From positions 1-27,978 of the IMG/VR virus record IMGVR_UViG_3300022745_000127: 27,978 bases of DNA, one strand, 5' to 3'. This document shows, one piece after another, positions 13,030 to 21,801 of the stretch (the first letter of the stretch is position 1; every line of letters starts with the position of its first letter). The stretch is from a virus. Under the pieces are notes generated by a model, which was not told the DNA's origin, made no database searches, and saw only the letters and a program-made list of their open reading frames with translations. The position numbers were made by a program, and so were the translations under genes.

Positions 13030-14952
13030 ATGTCCGTTGAAACCGCACCCTATATCAACTCGCTCAATACTGCTCTCCCTGCGTCTAACGACCCAAAGAG
13101 CGAAGGCGACGATCACTTGCGGGTGATTAAATCCGCTGTCAAGGCGACATTCCCCAACATAACGGGCGCGGTGACGGTCACTCAGACTGATCTAAATTAT
13201 GTCTCCGGTGTAACGTCTGCCATACAAACGCAGATTAACAGCAAGGCAAATTCTGCATCCCCGGTGTTTACGGGCAACCCTACTGCCCCTACTGCTTCGG
13301 CCTCTGACAACACCACGACCCTGGCCACTACGGCGATGGTTCAGGCTGCTCTCATCGCCTCTACGGGCATTGGTGGTCAGCTCCCCGGTCAGTCAGGCAA
13401 CGCAAACAAGTTTCTCAAAACCAACGGCTCTGTAGCTAGCTGGTCGGACGATTCCCGCATCAAACTAGCACCCCTCTCTGGTGGCACGCTCACAGACCCG
13501 AACTCACACTACACAATTGCTGCCAACGCTTCGTACACCCTCCCCGACATAACGGGCACGGATTCATTCGGTCTAATCTATCCCTCCAACTCCACGGCAG
13601 TCCCCACAACGGTGACAACCTCTGACGGGTGGTCAGTGGCTACGGGTGCAACGGCTGGTGTGCTTCGGATGACACCTCCCTTGTCCACAGTTACCGCTCA
13701 CGGGATATGGGGTTCGGGTGTCTCGATGACCCCTCCCACGCTTGCATCAATCACGGTTTCTGGCTCAACCGTCATGGGCACAGCCCAGCTAGATACCAAC
13801 CTAGTCGTAGTCATTCATCGGCTTGCTGGTCAGGTTTACGCAGTTGCAATCAACACCCTGACAAACGCGGCAGGCGCTCCGATTGCGATGATGGCCTACA
13901 ACAACGCCACAGGCTTTGGGGTGTGGGCTGATAGCACGACCTCGTTTGTGGTGGCTTGTAACACGGCGGCAGGTAACTCAAGCTTTCAGGCTGGCTCAGT
14001 TTCAGGCACGACGATTTCCCTTGGCACTGCGGTTGCATTGGGGCAGGACGCAATCAACACAATCAAGCTAAACAATGGCTTGTATGTCGCCAACACAAAA
14101 CAGACCACAGGCTTATTCGCCCTCACGGTTTCGGGCACGACCATTACGGCGGGCACTGCGGTTTCGGCTGGCGCGTATGCAGGCGGCTCAACTGGCGCTC
14201 AATACATCGCCCGTTCATCCAACACCGAATTCCTGCTGGCTGTCTTGGCTACGGGTGGCGGCACTAACTCAACCCGCGCCCTATCCGTCTGCATCGGCTC
14301 GGTTTCAGGCACCACGATCACGCTTAATGCTACCTCAGTTGGCACAAACATTGAGGCTAATAACGGATTAAACGTGGTCGCGGCTTACGATGACGGCGTG
14401 TCTTATATCGCTGTCTGTATCAACGGCACAACGGGCACATCGGGCGATTTTTACGGCATCTCGGTATCAGGCACGACTGCCACTCTAGGAACCGTCACAA
14501 CCCGCACAACCGACCTTCCTGCGGTGTATGACAAGTCCCGCTATATCTACAACCCTGCCAAGCCGCTGATTAAATACAACACCACGACGATGCTTTTCGG
14601 GCATAAGTCGATTTACGCTGTAACGATCTCGGGCACAACCCTGACGTTTGGCGCGTTTTATGGTGCGGTGAATCAAACCTTTGTAACCGACTTCACGGGC
14701 ACGAACGTTTACTCGATCAGTGCAACAACATTTGACAAGCTGTCCGTCACGGGCACAACGGTAAGCTCATCCTTCCAGGTGGCTGCTGTGCCTTCAATCA
14801 TCATCTCAGACACGCTCACAGACGCGGCAGTCAACTACGGCGGTACTTGGTACACATGGGCGCTGCCAACCATGCTCACCGCGCTTACGTCGAATAAATG
14901 GCTACGCTCAACAGGCGCAACTAACCTCACCATGTCAGGGCCAATCGCATGA
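13030..14952 (+). CDS. Tail fibre protein with internal repeats
   Basis: A 640-residue protein with ATG 13030 and AAGGTAA upstream. The N-terminal ~120 residues look like a tail-attachment and collar region (LNTALPASNDPKSEGDDHLRVIKSAVKATFPNI, then TDLNYVSGVTSAIQTQINSK and SPVFTGNPTAPT, the classic phage fibre SPxFTGxPxAPTA motif). Residues ~210-600 contain about seven repeats centred on SVSGTTI or TVSGTTI, each followed by TxGTAV-like strands; the arrangement suggests a beta-propeller or beta-prism receptor-binding region. A short C-terminal part (KWLRSTGATNLTMSGPIA) may be a trimerisation tip. It is followed, overlapping by 4 nt, by a DUF4376-like putative chaperone. Confidence 0.82.
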   Translation: MSVETAPYINSLNTALPASNDPKSEGDDHLRVIKSAVKATFPNITGAVTVTQTDLNYVSGVTSAIQTQINSKANSASPVFTGNPTAPTASASDNTTTLATTAMVQAALIASTGIGGQLPGQSGNANKFLKTNGSVASWSDDSRIKLAPLSGGTLTDPNSHYTIAANASYTLPDITGTDSFGLIYPSNSTAVPTTVTTSDGWSVATGATAGVLRMTPPLSTVTAHGIWGSGVSMTPPTLASITVSGSTVMGTAQLDTNLVVVIHRLAGQVYAVAINTLTNAAGAPIAMMAYNNATGFGVWADSTTSFVVACNTAAGNSSFQAGSVSGTTISLGTAVALGQDAINTIKLNNGLYVANTKQTTGLFALTVSGTTITAGTAVSAGAYAGGSTGAQYIARSSNTEFLLAVLATGGGTNSTRALSVCIGSVSGTTITLNATSVGTNIEANNGLNVVAAYDDGVSYIAVCINGTTGTSGDFYGISVSGTTATLGTVTTRTTDLPAVYDKSRYIYNPAKPLIKYNTTTMLFGHKSIYAVTISGTTLTFGAFYGAVNQTFVTDFTGTNVYSISATTFDKLSVTGTTVSSSFQVAAVPSIIISDTLTDAAVNYGGTWYTWALPTMLTALTSNKWLRSTGATNLTMSGPIA

Positions 14953-15233
14953 TCTATCCAGTCGGTTACATTGACCCCCGCGAGATAGCCAAAGCTGCTC
15001 GCACGGATGCAGTCTCCCGGATTACCGTGACAACCTCGGCAGGTCACACGTTTGACGGCGATGAGATATCACAAACCCGCATGGCTCGGGCGATCATTGC
15101 TCTGCAAGCCACCGGGACACCGAATGTTAATTGGGTGCTGGCTGACAACTCCGTAATCCAAGCAACACCAAACGAACTAGCCGAAGCCCTGGCGCTGTCC
15201 GGCGCGGCTCAAGCGGCTATCTGGGTGATTTAA
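14949..15233 (+). CDS. DUF4376-like tail fibre assembly protein
   Basis: A 94-residue protein starting at ATG 14949, overlapping the fibre stop (ATGA). The motifs GHTFDGDEISQTRMARAIIA, then NVNWVLADNSVIQATPNELA, then EALALSGAAQAAIWV match the DUF4376 domain, which occurs at the C-terminus of tail fibre assembly or chaperone proteins: FxGDExSxxRMxxAI, WxxADN, Ex-AL. Its location directly after the fibre gene fits a chaperone or a fibre-tip component. It stands alone here rather than as part of a longer protein. Confidence 0.75.
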   Translation: MIYPVGYIDPREIAKAARTDAVSRITVTTSAGHTFDGDEISQTRMARAIIALQATGTPNVNWVLADNSVIQATPNELAEALALSGAAQAAIWVI

Positions 15234-16762
15234 TGCGCGCAAAAATTGAAAACTGCGGCAGCGGGATAAATAGCGACCTCACGCCTGAGGAAATCGGGCC
15301 GGGGTTTTGGAATATCTCGCAGAATATGCGCTTCGCTGACGGGTACGCAACCCGTTTTCGCGGGATGACGCAGGTTTTCAACACTCCCTCGGTTACTCCA
15401 TATTTCCTCACCCCCTACGCCACAACCACAGCCAGATACTGGATACACGCCGGGACTAATGCGGTCTATGCTGATGACGGCACAACCCGGACAAATATCA
15501 CAGGCACAGCGCCTACAGGGGGCATTGATAACCGTTGGTCAGGTGGTTCGATTAACGGGGTTTTGATTCTTAACAACGGGGTTGACAACCCGACATATTG
15601 GGCAGGAACGGGTACTCTAGCGACTATCCCCGGCTGGACGGCCACCTGGAAAGCGGCAGTTCTCAGGCCATTCAAAAATTACATCGTTGCGTTAAACATA
15701 ACCAAAAGCACGACCAATTACCCCCACATGGTTAAATGGTCAACCACGCTAAACCCTGGCTCGATTACGGCTGCGGGTGATTGGGACGAGACCAACCCAG
15801 CTAAAGATGCGGGTGAACAAGACCTCGCAGAAACCCCTGATTTGCTGGTTGACTGTCTGCCAATGGGTGACCTGAACATCGTTTACAAAGAGCGATCGAT
15901 GTACGCCATGAGCTATGTCGGTGCGCCTTATATCTTCCGTTTCCAAAGGCTCCCAGGTGATGTAGGGATGCTGGCTCCTGGTTGTGGCGTGAACACTCCT
16001 GCGGGTCATGTTGTGCTGGCTGCGGGTGATGTGATCGTGCATAACGGTCAAGGCGCTCAGTCAATTGCAAATGCGGTTATTCGGGATTACATATTCAAAA
16101 ACATCGATTCGACCAATTACAAACGCTCGTTTGTTACCGCGAATCCGCAAAGGAACGAAGTTTGGGTGTGTTTCCCCTATGGCGTATCCTCCACTTGTAA
16201 TACCGCCTGCGTCTGGAATTGGGTCAGCAAAACCTGGTCTATCCGTACTCTGTCAAACGTGACTTATGGGGCGTTCGGGCAATTCAACATCTCGTCCACC
16301 AACACATGGGCGGCAGATACTCAGACCTGGAACTCTGATGCCACCTCATGGAACGAAAACGAATATTCCCCGGCAGAAGCTCGTTTGCTTATGTCTCACT
16401 CCACTCCATTGATTAGCCTGGCTGACACTGGCACAACCGATTTCGGCTCATTGATAAACGCCACACTGGAACGGTCGGGGATGCACATGGACGACCCGTA
16501 TAGTATGAAGGTTTGCCGGGGGATATTCCCGAGAATCGATGGACAAACGGGCGGGACGATCACTGTGGAAATAGGCGGCTCGATGGTGGCTGATGCGCCT
16601 CCTACCTGGTCGGCTCCGGTGACCTTTCGGATTGGGGTCGATCAGAAAATAGATAGCTTTGCGTCGGGTAGGTATCTCTCCGTGAGATTCACCAACGCTG
16701 ATTATTCACCCTGGCGAATCCGATCATTTGATATTGATTATGTTATCAACGGGGCATACTAA
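15233..16762 (+). CDS. Tail nozzle / stabilisation-like protein
   Basis: A 509-residue protein. The N-terminal part has GSGINSDLTPEEIGPGFWNI then NMRFADGYATRFRGM, a pattern of podovirus proteins that begin GxNxDxxPxELPxxxWxxxxNxRFxxGxxxxxxG and form the tail nozzle or P22 gp10-like stabilisation factor. A beta-propeller-like body follows, with blades such as DNRWSGGSINGVLILNNGVD, LVDCLPMGDLNIVYKERSMY and FVTANPQRNEVWVCFPYG, then CVWNWVSKTWSIRTL and a C-terminal beta domain ending YLSVRFTNADYSPWRIRSFD. No enzymatic motif. It closes the portal-adaptor channel. Start ATG 15233 at the overlap TAATG. Family assignment by pattern, not by search. Confidence 0.72.
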   Translation: MRAKIENCGSGINSDLTPEEIGPGFWNISQNMRFADGYATRFRGMTQVFNTPSVTPYFLTPYATTTARYWIHAGTNAVYADDGTTRTNITGTAPTGGIDNRWSGGSINGVLILNNGVDNPTYWAGTGTLATIPGWTATWKAAVLRPFKNYIVALNITKSTTNYPHMVKWSTTLNPGSITAAGDWDETNPAKDAGEQDLAETPDLLVDCLPMGDLNIVYKERSMYAMSYVGAPYIFRFQRLPGDVGMLAPGCGVNTPAGHVVLAAGDVIVHNGQGAQSIANAVIRDYIFKNIDSTNYKRSFVTANPQRNEVWVCFPYGVSSTCNTACVWNWVSKTWSIRTLSNVTYGAFGQFNISSTNTWAADTQTWNSDATSWNENEYSPAEARLLMSHSTPLISLADTGTTDFGSLINATLERSGMHMDDPYSMKVCRGIFPRIDGQTGGTITVEIGGSMVADAPPTWSAPVTFRIGVDQKIDSFASGRYLSVRFTNADYSPWRIRSFDIDYVINGAY

Positions 16763-16998
16763 TGGCGCGATATACACCAGCTCTTGTAAATAATCCCCAA
16801 GTGGATAACGAACTTGGTAAAATCGCGCAAGCCTTGGACACGGCAGACGCGCAGCTCAATTTAGATATGCTGTACGCGCCACCCAAAAAGTTCCGTGAAG
16901 GCACGATTGTTTTAGCCGACGGAACGTCCTGGAGTCCGTCAGGTTTAGGCCGGGGGTTTTACGGTTATTACAGTGGTGCTTGGAATAAATTGGGGTAA
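16762..16998 (+). CDS. Small conserved virion-cluster protein, 78 aa
   Basis: ATG 16762 overlaps the preceding stop (TAATG). The sequence starts MARYTPALVNNPQVDNELGK then IAQALDTADAQLN, and ends with DGTSWSPSGLGRGFYGYYSG then AWNKLG. Small proteins with this YTP-x-x-V-x-N....EL..IA.A....... DGxxWxPxxxGxGxYxYxxGxWxxLG layout are common between nozzle and ejection genes of podoviruses; the last part resembles a phage fibre-tip or chitin-binding-like motif. Function unknown. Confidence 0.7.
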   Translation: MARYTPALVNNPQVDNELGKIAQALDTADAQLNLDMLYAPPKKFREGTIVLADGTSWSPSGLGRGFYGYYSGAWNKLG

Positions 16999-17001
16999 AT
17001 T

Positions 17002-18018
17002 ATGAGTCTAGGTTTTACACCGTTAGATCAAAACACGGTCAACAGCGGCCAACAATGGCTCATGGGTCAAGGTCTCGGCAAGATGGGGCCTAATGGCTTT
17101 CAGTACACCGGGGGTAAAGAAGGCAACCAAGTGACCATGGGCGCGGCCTTGGGCATGGGCTACAACCCCGACCAAATATCACAGATTACCGGGATGCCGG
17201 TTGACCAGATCAACCAATGGTCAGCAGACCCGCACAATCAAATGATGGCGCAAAATCGCTCATGGGCGATGGCGAACGAAGGGCTTTACAACCCGACAAA
17301 CCCGACGACCGTGCAGCAAGTGGCCGATATGAACAAACCCTTTGTGCCCTCTGCGCCTCGGGACATGAGTGGCATGGACTTCACGCCGGGCGCTGGCTTC
17401 CTGAACAAACACCCCGAGGCAGATCCCAACGCCTACCAGAAAAACCCCTACCTGGACGAGATGGCGAAGGGGATTACAAGCCAGATGAACCAGAACTGGA
17501 CGAACAACCTAGACCCGTCCATCCGCTCGGGTGCAATGGCTGCGGGTGGGTTCGGTGGGTCTCGTCAGGGGGTTGTGGAAGCCAACGGGCTAAACGACCT
17601 TAACCGCTCGCTCGGGCAAAACCTGACCAATCTTTACGGGCAGGACTACACCAACTCGATGAACCGTAACCTGCAAAAGTACGGGATGGATCAGTCCTAC
17701 AACCTTGGCCTACGGGCTAACGACCTCGGTTTTGCCGGGCTTGATGCGCAGATTGCCCAAAACAACTTCGGCAATCAATTGGCAGGCGCTAACTTCGGCC
17801 TGAACGCTTACGGCTTGCTGAACCAAAGCAACGCCGGGGCTACTCAGGCAGGTGGTGCGATACAAAACACTCCGCAACAATACTACAACACCAACCTGAA
17901 CAACCTCGGGGCTATCTCTGGGCAGGGTGGGTCTAATAGTATGTCGGGTCAGGGTAACCCCTGGCTCAGTGCCATAGGCGGCGCTCAAATGGGCAGTAAA
18001 TTCAATCTCGGGTTTTAA
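17002..18018 (+). CDS. Putative internal virion (DNA ejection) protein A
   Basis: A 338-residue protein rich in Gly, Asn, Gln and Ala with a middle section typical of podovirus internal proteins: KNPYLDEMAKGITSQMNQNW, then IRSGAMAAGGFGGSRQGVVE, then NGLNDLNRSLGQNLTNLYG and DYTNSMNRNL. The NPYxDxM...IRSxAxxAGxFGGSRxG motif recurs in phage proteins next to ejection genes and lysis genes. It is predicted mostly helical and flexible, with Gly/Asn-rich ends. Immediately followed by a gene whose N-terminal half resembles it. Probably packaged in the capsid and released with the DNA, by analogy of position; direct evidence is lacking. Confidence 0.65.
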   Translation: MSLGFTPLDQNTVNSGQQWLMGQGLGKMGPNGFQYTGGKEGNQVTMGAALGMGYNPDQISQITGMPVDQINQWSADPHNQMMAQNRSWAMANEGLYNPTNPTTVQQVADMNKPFVPSAPRDMSGMDFTPGAGFLNKHPEADPNAYQKNPYLDEMAKGITSQMNQNWTNNLDPSIRSGAMAAGGFGGSRQGVVEANGLNDLNRSLGQNLTNLYGQDYTNSMNRNLQKYGMDQSYNLGLRANDLGFAGLDAQIAQNNFGNQLAGANFGLNAYGLLNQSNAGATQAGGAIQNTPQQYYNTNLNNLGAISGQGGSNSMSGQGNPWLSAIGGAQMGSKFNLGF

Positions 18019-18027
18019 GGGGCGATT

Positions 18028-18711
18028 ATGGACTTAGGAACTGCACTCGGTGGCTTGTTGGGATTTGTAGGCGGCTCCGGCAAAACAACCCAGACCGCTA
18101 ACCGCGACCCTTGGGGGCCGGCACAACCCTATTTGTTGGATGCTCTGAAACAGGGTCAAGCCCTCAATCAGTATTACCAACAAAACCCCTTCAACGCCCA
18201 GCAAAAGGCGGGTTATCAAAACGTCATGTCAGACGCTGATTACCTCCGGCAAAATGTCATGCCTGGCGTGATGCAGTTTGCCAACAACGCGATGGGTGGC
18301 AGTTACTCCCGAAACCCCGTAGGCGTGGGCATGGGGAATGTCAGCTCAAACATCACGCGATCAAGCCCCACAGGTGGCCCGTTCGGTGTCGCTCCTGGTC
18401 AAGCCTTTGGACAAATTGATTGGGCAAAAATCAACCCGTTCACTCAGTCTCAAACGGCTCCAGCGGCTCAGTCCACTCAATTCAATGAGGACGGTGCGCG
18501 GCCTGGGTCATGGGTGACTGCCTCATCCGGCCAACCTAGCGGCGACATTATGGGCACGCTCCAAAAGTCCCTAAACACCCCCCAGGGCGCTTACCTGGCT
18601 TACCTTGCATCGCGTATCGGTTTGCTCGGGAATATGACCCAGCAACCCGCCCCGGTCGAGGATAAATCCTTTCAACCAACTTACTATGAAAACAACGGGG
18701 AGTCTTACTAA
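18028..18711 (+). CDS. Putative internal virion protein B, 227 aa
   Basis: ATG 18028 follows 9 nt after the upstream stop, with GGGGCG upstream. Starts LGTALGGLLGFVGGSGKTT, a short Gly-rich hydrophobic segment, then RDPWGPAQPYLLDALKQGQA, NQYYQQNPFNAQQKAGYQ and DADYLRQNVMPGVMQFANNA. The W-x-PxxPYLxxxLxxAxxxYxxxP pattern is seen in many podovirus proteins that precede the ejection genes, sometimes as the N-terminal half of proteins like gene 17002-18018. The two neighbours could be a split version of one longer protein. The remainder is low complexity. Function inferred only from position. Confidence 0.6.
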   Translation: MDLGTALGGLLGFVGGSGKTTQTANRDPWGPAQPYLLDALKQGQALNQYYQQNPFNAQQKAGYQNVMSDADYLRQNVMPGVMQFANNAMGGSYSRNPVGVGMGNVSSNITRSSPTGGPFGVAPGQAFGQIDWAKINPFTQSQTAPAAQSTQFNEDGARPGSWVTASSGQPSGDIMGTLQKSLNTPQGAYLAYLASRIGLLGNMTQQPAPVEDKSFQPTYYENNGESY

Positions 18712-19976
18712 TGGGCTTGCTTGACGTTCTTAACTCAGACGAAGGCCGAATGGGTTTGGCCTTGCTTGCTGCGGGTGCGCCTCGGCTTGACGGGGCAGGG
18801 TTTGGGCAACGGTTAAATGAGGCTGTGGGGTCGTTTGATCAATACAAGTCCGGGCAGGATGCGGCGTCATTCAAAAAGCTCCAAGCTGATGCACTTCGTC
18901 AAGAGCTGCTAGGCCGTCAAAACGCCGCTACTGAGGCTGCTCGCTTGCGTGGGCTGATGCAAAGCGACATGAGCTATCAGGACATGGTGCGCCAAGGCGT
19001 CCCGGTTGAACAAGTCAAAGCCCTGGCAGAATCCCGCAACTTCGGGCGCGATGAAGTAGCCCGGACGACAGAGATTGAAGGCCCAGGCGGTCAAAAGATC
19101 ATCCAAGGGTTTGACAAGTTCAACAACCCAATCGGCGCAGGCGTGGCCGGATATGTTGCGCCTCAACTGGTCAACCAAGGCGACCGCCAAGCCTTTGTAA
19201 AGCCCTCTGCCGGCCTTTCCTTGCCCGTTGGTATGTCGCCCTCTGAGCGTGACGCATCGGCGCGTGGGTGGGCATCCAATAACCTCGCTGCCCAACGATT
19301 TGCTTTTGAACAGGCTGGCGGGGCTGAGGCTAACAAACCTCAACTCGTTGACGGTCAGTGGATATACAAGCCCTCCGCGCAAAACCCTCAGGGAATGGTT
19401 GTCCCGGTGGCTGGCATTGCTGACAAACCGCTGACAGAATCGCAAGGCGCTGCGGTGATGTTTGGCCAACGTGCTGCCCAGGCTGATGCTATTTTGCGGA
19501 ACCTCGAATCCAAAGGCGAAGGCCAACCGGGCACGATTAAACGCGTCGCCCAGGCAATGACCCCAGGCTTGGGGATGGGGCTTGATGAGTCGGTCGGAAC
19601 CTTGACGAACTTCACGCAAAGCAAGATTCAACAATCGGCCGAGCAGGCGCAAAACAACTTTCTAACCGCGATTCTGCGAAAAGAATCCGGCGCCAGCATT
19701 AGCCCGTCTGAATTTGCAACGGCTCGGAAAATGTACTTCGCCCAACCCGGTGACAGTGCTGCCATACTTGAACAAAAGCAACAGACCCGCGCTGATGCTA
19801 TCTCGGGAATGAAGGCGCAAGCAGGCCAAGGGGCAAAGCACATCGCAGATCAGTCCGGCATCCCTCAATCGGCGGTGTCTCATCTCAAGATGGTGAAAAA
19901 CGACCCAAAGGCTCTCGCAGAGTTTGATCAGGTCTTTGGTGACGGTGCAGCAGCTCGCGTTCTAAGGGGTAAATGA
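18711..19976 (+). CDS. Putative internal virion protein C
   Basis: A 421-residue protein; ATG 18711 overlaps the previous TAA (TAATG). Starts MGLLDVLNSDEGRMGLALLAAGAP then a helical QKLQADALRQELLGRQNAATE-like region. The C-terminal third has NFLTAILRKESGASISPSEF, then ATARKMYFAQPGDSAAILEQ and KQQTRADAISGMKAQAGQ, a recurring pattern (SGAxIxxxEfxxaxxxYFPxxGDsxxvixxKxxxRxxAlxxLxxxAG) of podovirus internal virion proteins. Mainly helical. It probably forms part of the ejected channel or internal core. The stop overlaps the next start (ATGATG). Confidence 0.7.
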   Translation: MGLLDVLNSDEGRMGLALLAAGAPRLDGAGFGQRLNEAVGSFDQYKSGQDAASFKKLQADALRQELLGRQNAATEAARLRGLMQSDMSYQDMVRQGVPVEQVKALAESRNFGRDEVARTTEIEGPGGQKIIQGFDKFNNPIGAGVAGYVAPQLVNQGDRQAFVKPSAGLSLPVGMSPSERDASARGWASNNLAAQRFAFEQAGGAEANKPQLVDGQWIYKPSAQNPQGMVVPVAGIADKPLTESQGAAVMFGQRAAQADAILRNLESKGEGQPGTIKRVAQAMTPGLGMGLDESVGTLTNFTQSKIQQSAEQAQNNFLTAILRKESGASISPSEFATARKMYFAQPGDSAAILEQKQQTRADAISGMKAQAGQGAKHIADQSGIPQSAVSHLKMVKNDPKALAEFDQVFGDGAAARVLRGK

Positions 19977-21667
19977 TGGAAGAAAATCGGTTTGCCAAAT
20001 ACGTAGAAGGAAATCGGTTTGCCCAATACGCACAACCCGAGCAGACCGCATACGAGAAAACCGCGCAGAAGGCCAATGCGTTAGATAACCTGGCGGCGGC
20101 AGTCGGTGGGGCGGCTTATGGAACCTACCTCGGTGGCAAACAGCGGCTCATGCAAGCCCTGGACGTTATCAACCCGCAAGAACAATCACGCGCTGCGGCG
20201 ATGGCTCCCGACATTGAAGAAAACCGCGCTGCGATGGAAGGGCTGCGAAGCACTAAATCAGGCGTAGCGGGTGACATTATCGGTAACATGATGACCACAG
20301 CCCCTCTCATGCTTAACCCGGTGGCGGGAACCATTAAAGGCGCTACGGCGATTGGGGCGGGCTTGGGTGCATTGGCTCCAACAGTCGGTGATGAATCCGT
20401 CGCTCAAAACGCGCTCAAAGGCGCTGCGCTGGGTGCTGGTGGCGCCTGGCTTGGCAACAAGATTGCTGGCGCTCTTGTGGGCAAGCGTGGGCAGCAGGCT
20501 ACCGGGGGGAATGCCACGGCATCATCCACAGGTGGCGCGTCCGAGGCATCCTCTACGGTTAGCGGTGGCGCAAACGTTACCGGGTCGGGTGGTGGGTATA
20601 ACTTCGGGTCGGTGGGTGAGGATACGTCTGCAGGTTTGAGCAGGATGCAGAAGCAACTGATCGAGCGCAACCCTGATTTCAAATTGACCCCTGGTCAAGC
20701 CTCCGGCTCCAAGTCGCTCCAACAGTTAGAAGCCAAGCTGGAAAGCCAGCCCATGACCTCGGGGCAGTTTAACAAGATCAAGGCTGACAACCAGACCCTA
20801 ATCAATCAGCGCGTGGCTGAATCTATCGGCGTTAAGGCTAACACAGTCGATGCTGACGTCCTCAATCAGGCACATGACAAAGTGTCTCGGGTTTACGAAC
20901 TGGTCAAGAAAACGCCTGATCGAACGATTAACCCTGATGATTTTCTAGGCGGTCTGTCCAACATCGAAAAGAACTATGAGGGATTATTGTTCACGGGTGG
21001 CAAGCCATTCAGCGTGATGGATCATCCCTTAACCGCTCGGCTGATGCAATATGCCCAAAACGGGCAGGCGACCGCGGAACAGTTAACCGATCTATCTTCA
21101 AAGCTCGGCAAGGCTGCACGTAATCAAATGACAGGCGCAAGCGGCGACCGCCAATTGGGAATGGCCTTGAATGAGGTTAAAGACCTATCAGACGACCTGA
21201 TCTCTCAAGGTTTGACGGGTCGCACGCAAAAGCTATTCGACCAGGCGCGGGGGAACTATCGCAACCTGATGACCATTGAAAGCCGGGTCGGGATTGTCAA
21301 CCCGTCCACAGGTAACGTCAACGGCTCCACCCTTGCCAATGCTCTCCAGCAAAAGGACAAGGCGGGTTATTTGCTTGGCCGCAACACGTCCCCAATGTAT
21401 GAGGCTGCGCGGCTCTCGCAGGCGTTTAAGCCCATTGTCGGGGATTCTGGAACGGCTACACGGTCAGCTTTGCCAAGCCCAACGGATTTTGTTCTATCTC
21501 TGCCGTTTAACGTGGTAACGAAGGCTTATGCCTCTGCGCCTGCTGTTAACCTAGCTGCAAAGGGTGGGGCGATTTCGCGGAATGGTTTACTGCAAAGCCT
21601 CGATCCGAATATGGTCAAGTATCTGCCCCAGGCTGGCGCGATGGGTCTGCTATCGCTCCCGCAGTAA
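19973..21667 (+). CDS. Putative DNA ejection protein D with hydrophobic segments
   Basis: A 564-residue protein, last of the internal-protein block. It begins with two near repeats of NRFAKYVEG and NRFAQYAQP (residues ~5-21), a common start for phage ejection proteins. Hydrophobic and glycine-rich stretches follow: DNLAAAVGGAAYGTYLGG, then TTAPLMLNPVAGTIKGATAI and GAGLGALAPTVGD, then ALKGAALGAGGAWLGNKIAG, which could insert into the inner membrane. Residues ~220-480 are helical with LTPGQASGSKSLQQLEAKLE and RLMQYAQNGQATAEQLTDL, a pattern of P22-like ejection proteins. Start at ATG 19973 or 19976. The extreme 3' end overlaps a small leftward ORF by 18 nt. Confidence 0.72.
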   Translation: MMEENRFAKYVEGNRFAQYAQPEQTAYEKTAQKANALDNLAAAVGGAAYGTYLGGKQRLMQALDVINPQEQSRAAAMAPDIEENRAAMEGLRSTKSGVAGDIIGNMMTTAPLMLNPVAGTIKGATAIGAGLGALAPTVGDESVAQNALKGAALGAGGAWLGNKIAGALVGKRGQQATGGNATASSTGGASEASSTVSGGANVTGSGGGYNFGSVGEDTSAGLSRMQKQLIERNPDFKLTPGQASGSKSLQQLEAKLESQPMTSGQFNKIKADNQTLINQRVAESIGVKANTVDADVLNQAHDKVSRVYELVKKTPDRTINPDDFLGGLSNIEKNYEGLLFTGGKPFSVMDHPLTARLMQYAQNGQATAEQLTDLSSKLGKAARNQMTGASGDRQLGMALNEVKDLSDDLISQGLTGRTQKLFDQARGNYRNLMTIESRVGIVNPSTGNVNGSTLANALQQKDKAGYLLGRNTSPMYEAARLSQAFKPIVGDSGTATRSALPSPTDFVLSLPFNVVTKAYASAPAVNLAAKGGAISRNGLLQSLDPNMVKYLPQAGAMGLLSLPQ

Positions 21668-21790
21668 GAATGTTTTGAATTTGCCATCGGGTAGCACACG
21701 GTAAACAAAGCCATGCACATAACCAACGAATTTATACAACCCAAAGGCAAACAGGGGTTTTAATAATAATGCGATCATCCAACTTTCCAT
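21650..21790 (-). CDS. Putative small membrane protein, 46 aa, antisense to late genes
   Basis: Reading leftward, ATG at 21790 opens a 46-residue frame ending in TAG at 21650. The product contains one hydrophobic segment (MIALLLKPLFAFGLYKFVGY), then VHGFVYRVLPDGKFKTFLLRER. A hydrophobic helix followed by a (M/L)P(D/E)GxxKxxLLR tail is typical of small phage membrane proteins near lysis genes. This fills most of an otherwise empty 134-bp gap. Against it: no clear Shine-Dalgarno, and the strand is opposite to all neighbours. Could be chance. Confidence 0.45.
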   Translation of the reverse strand: MESWMIALLLKPLFAFGLYKFVGYVHGFVYRVLPDGKFKTFLLRER

Positions 21791-21801
21791 GATGCGATTT
21801 T

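Noticed and set aside
18909-19652. 247-residue leftward ORF opposite an internal virion gene
   Set aside because: Antisense shadow of 18711-19976; no ribosome binding site, no motif, composition of a reverse frame.
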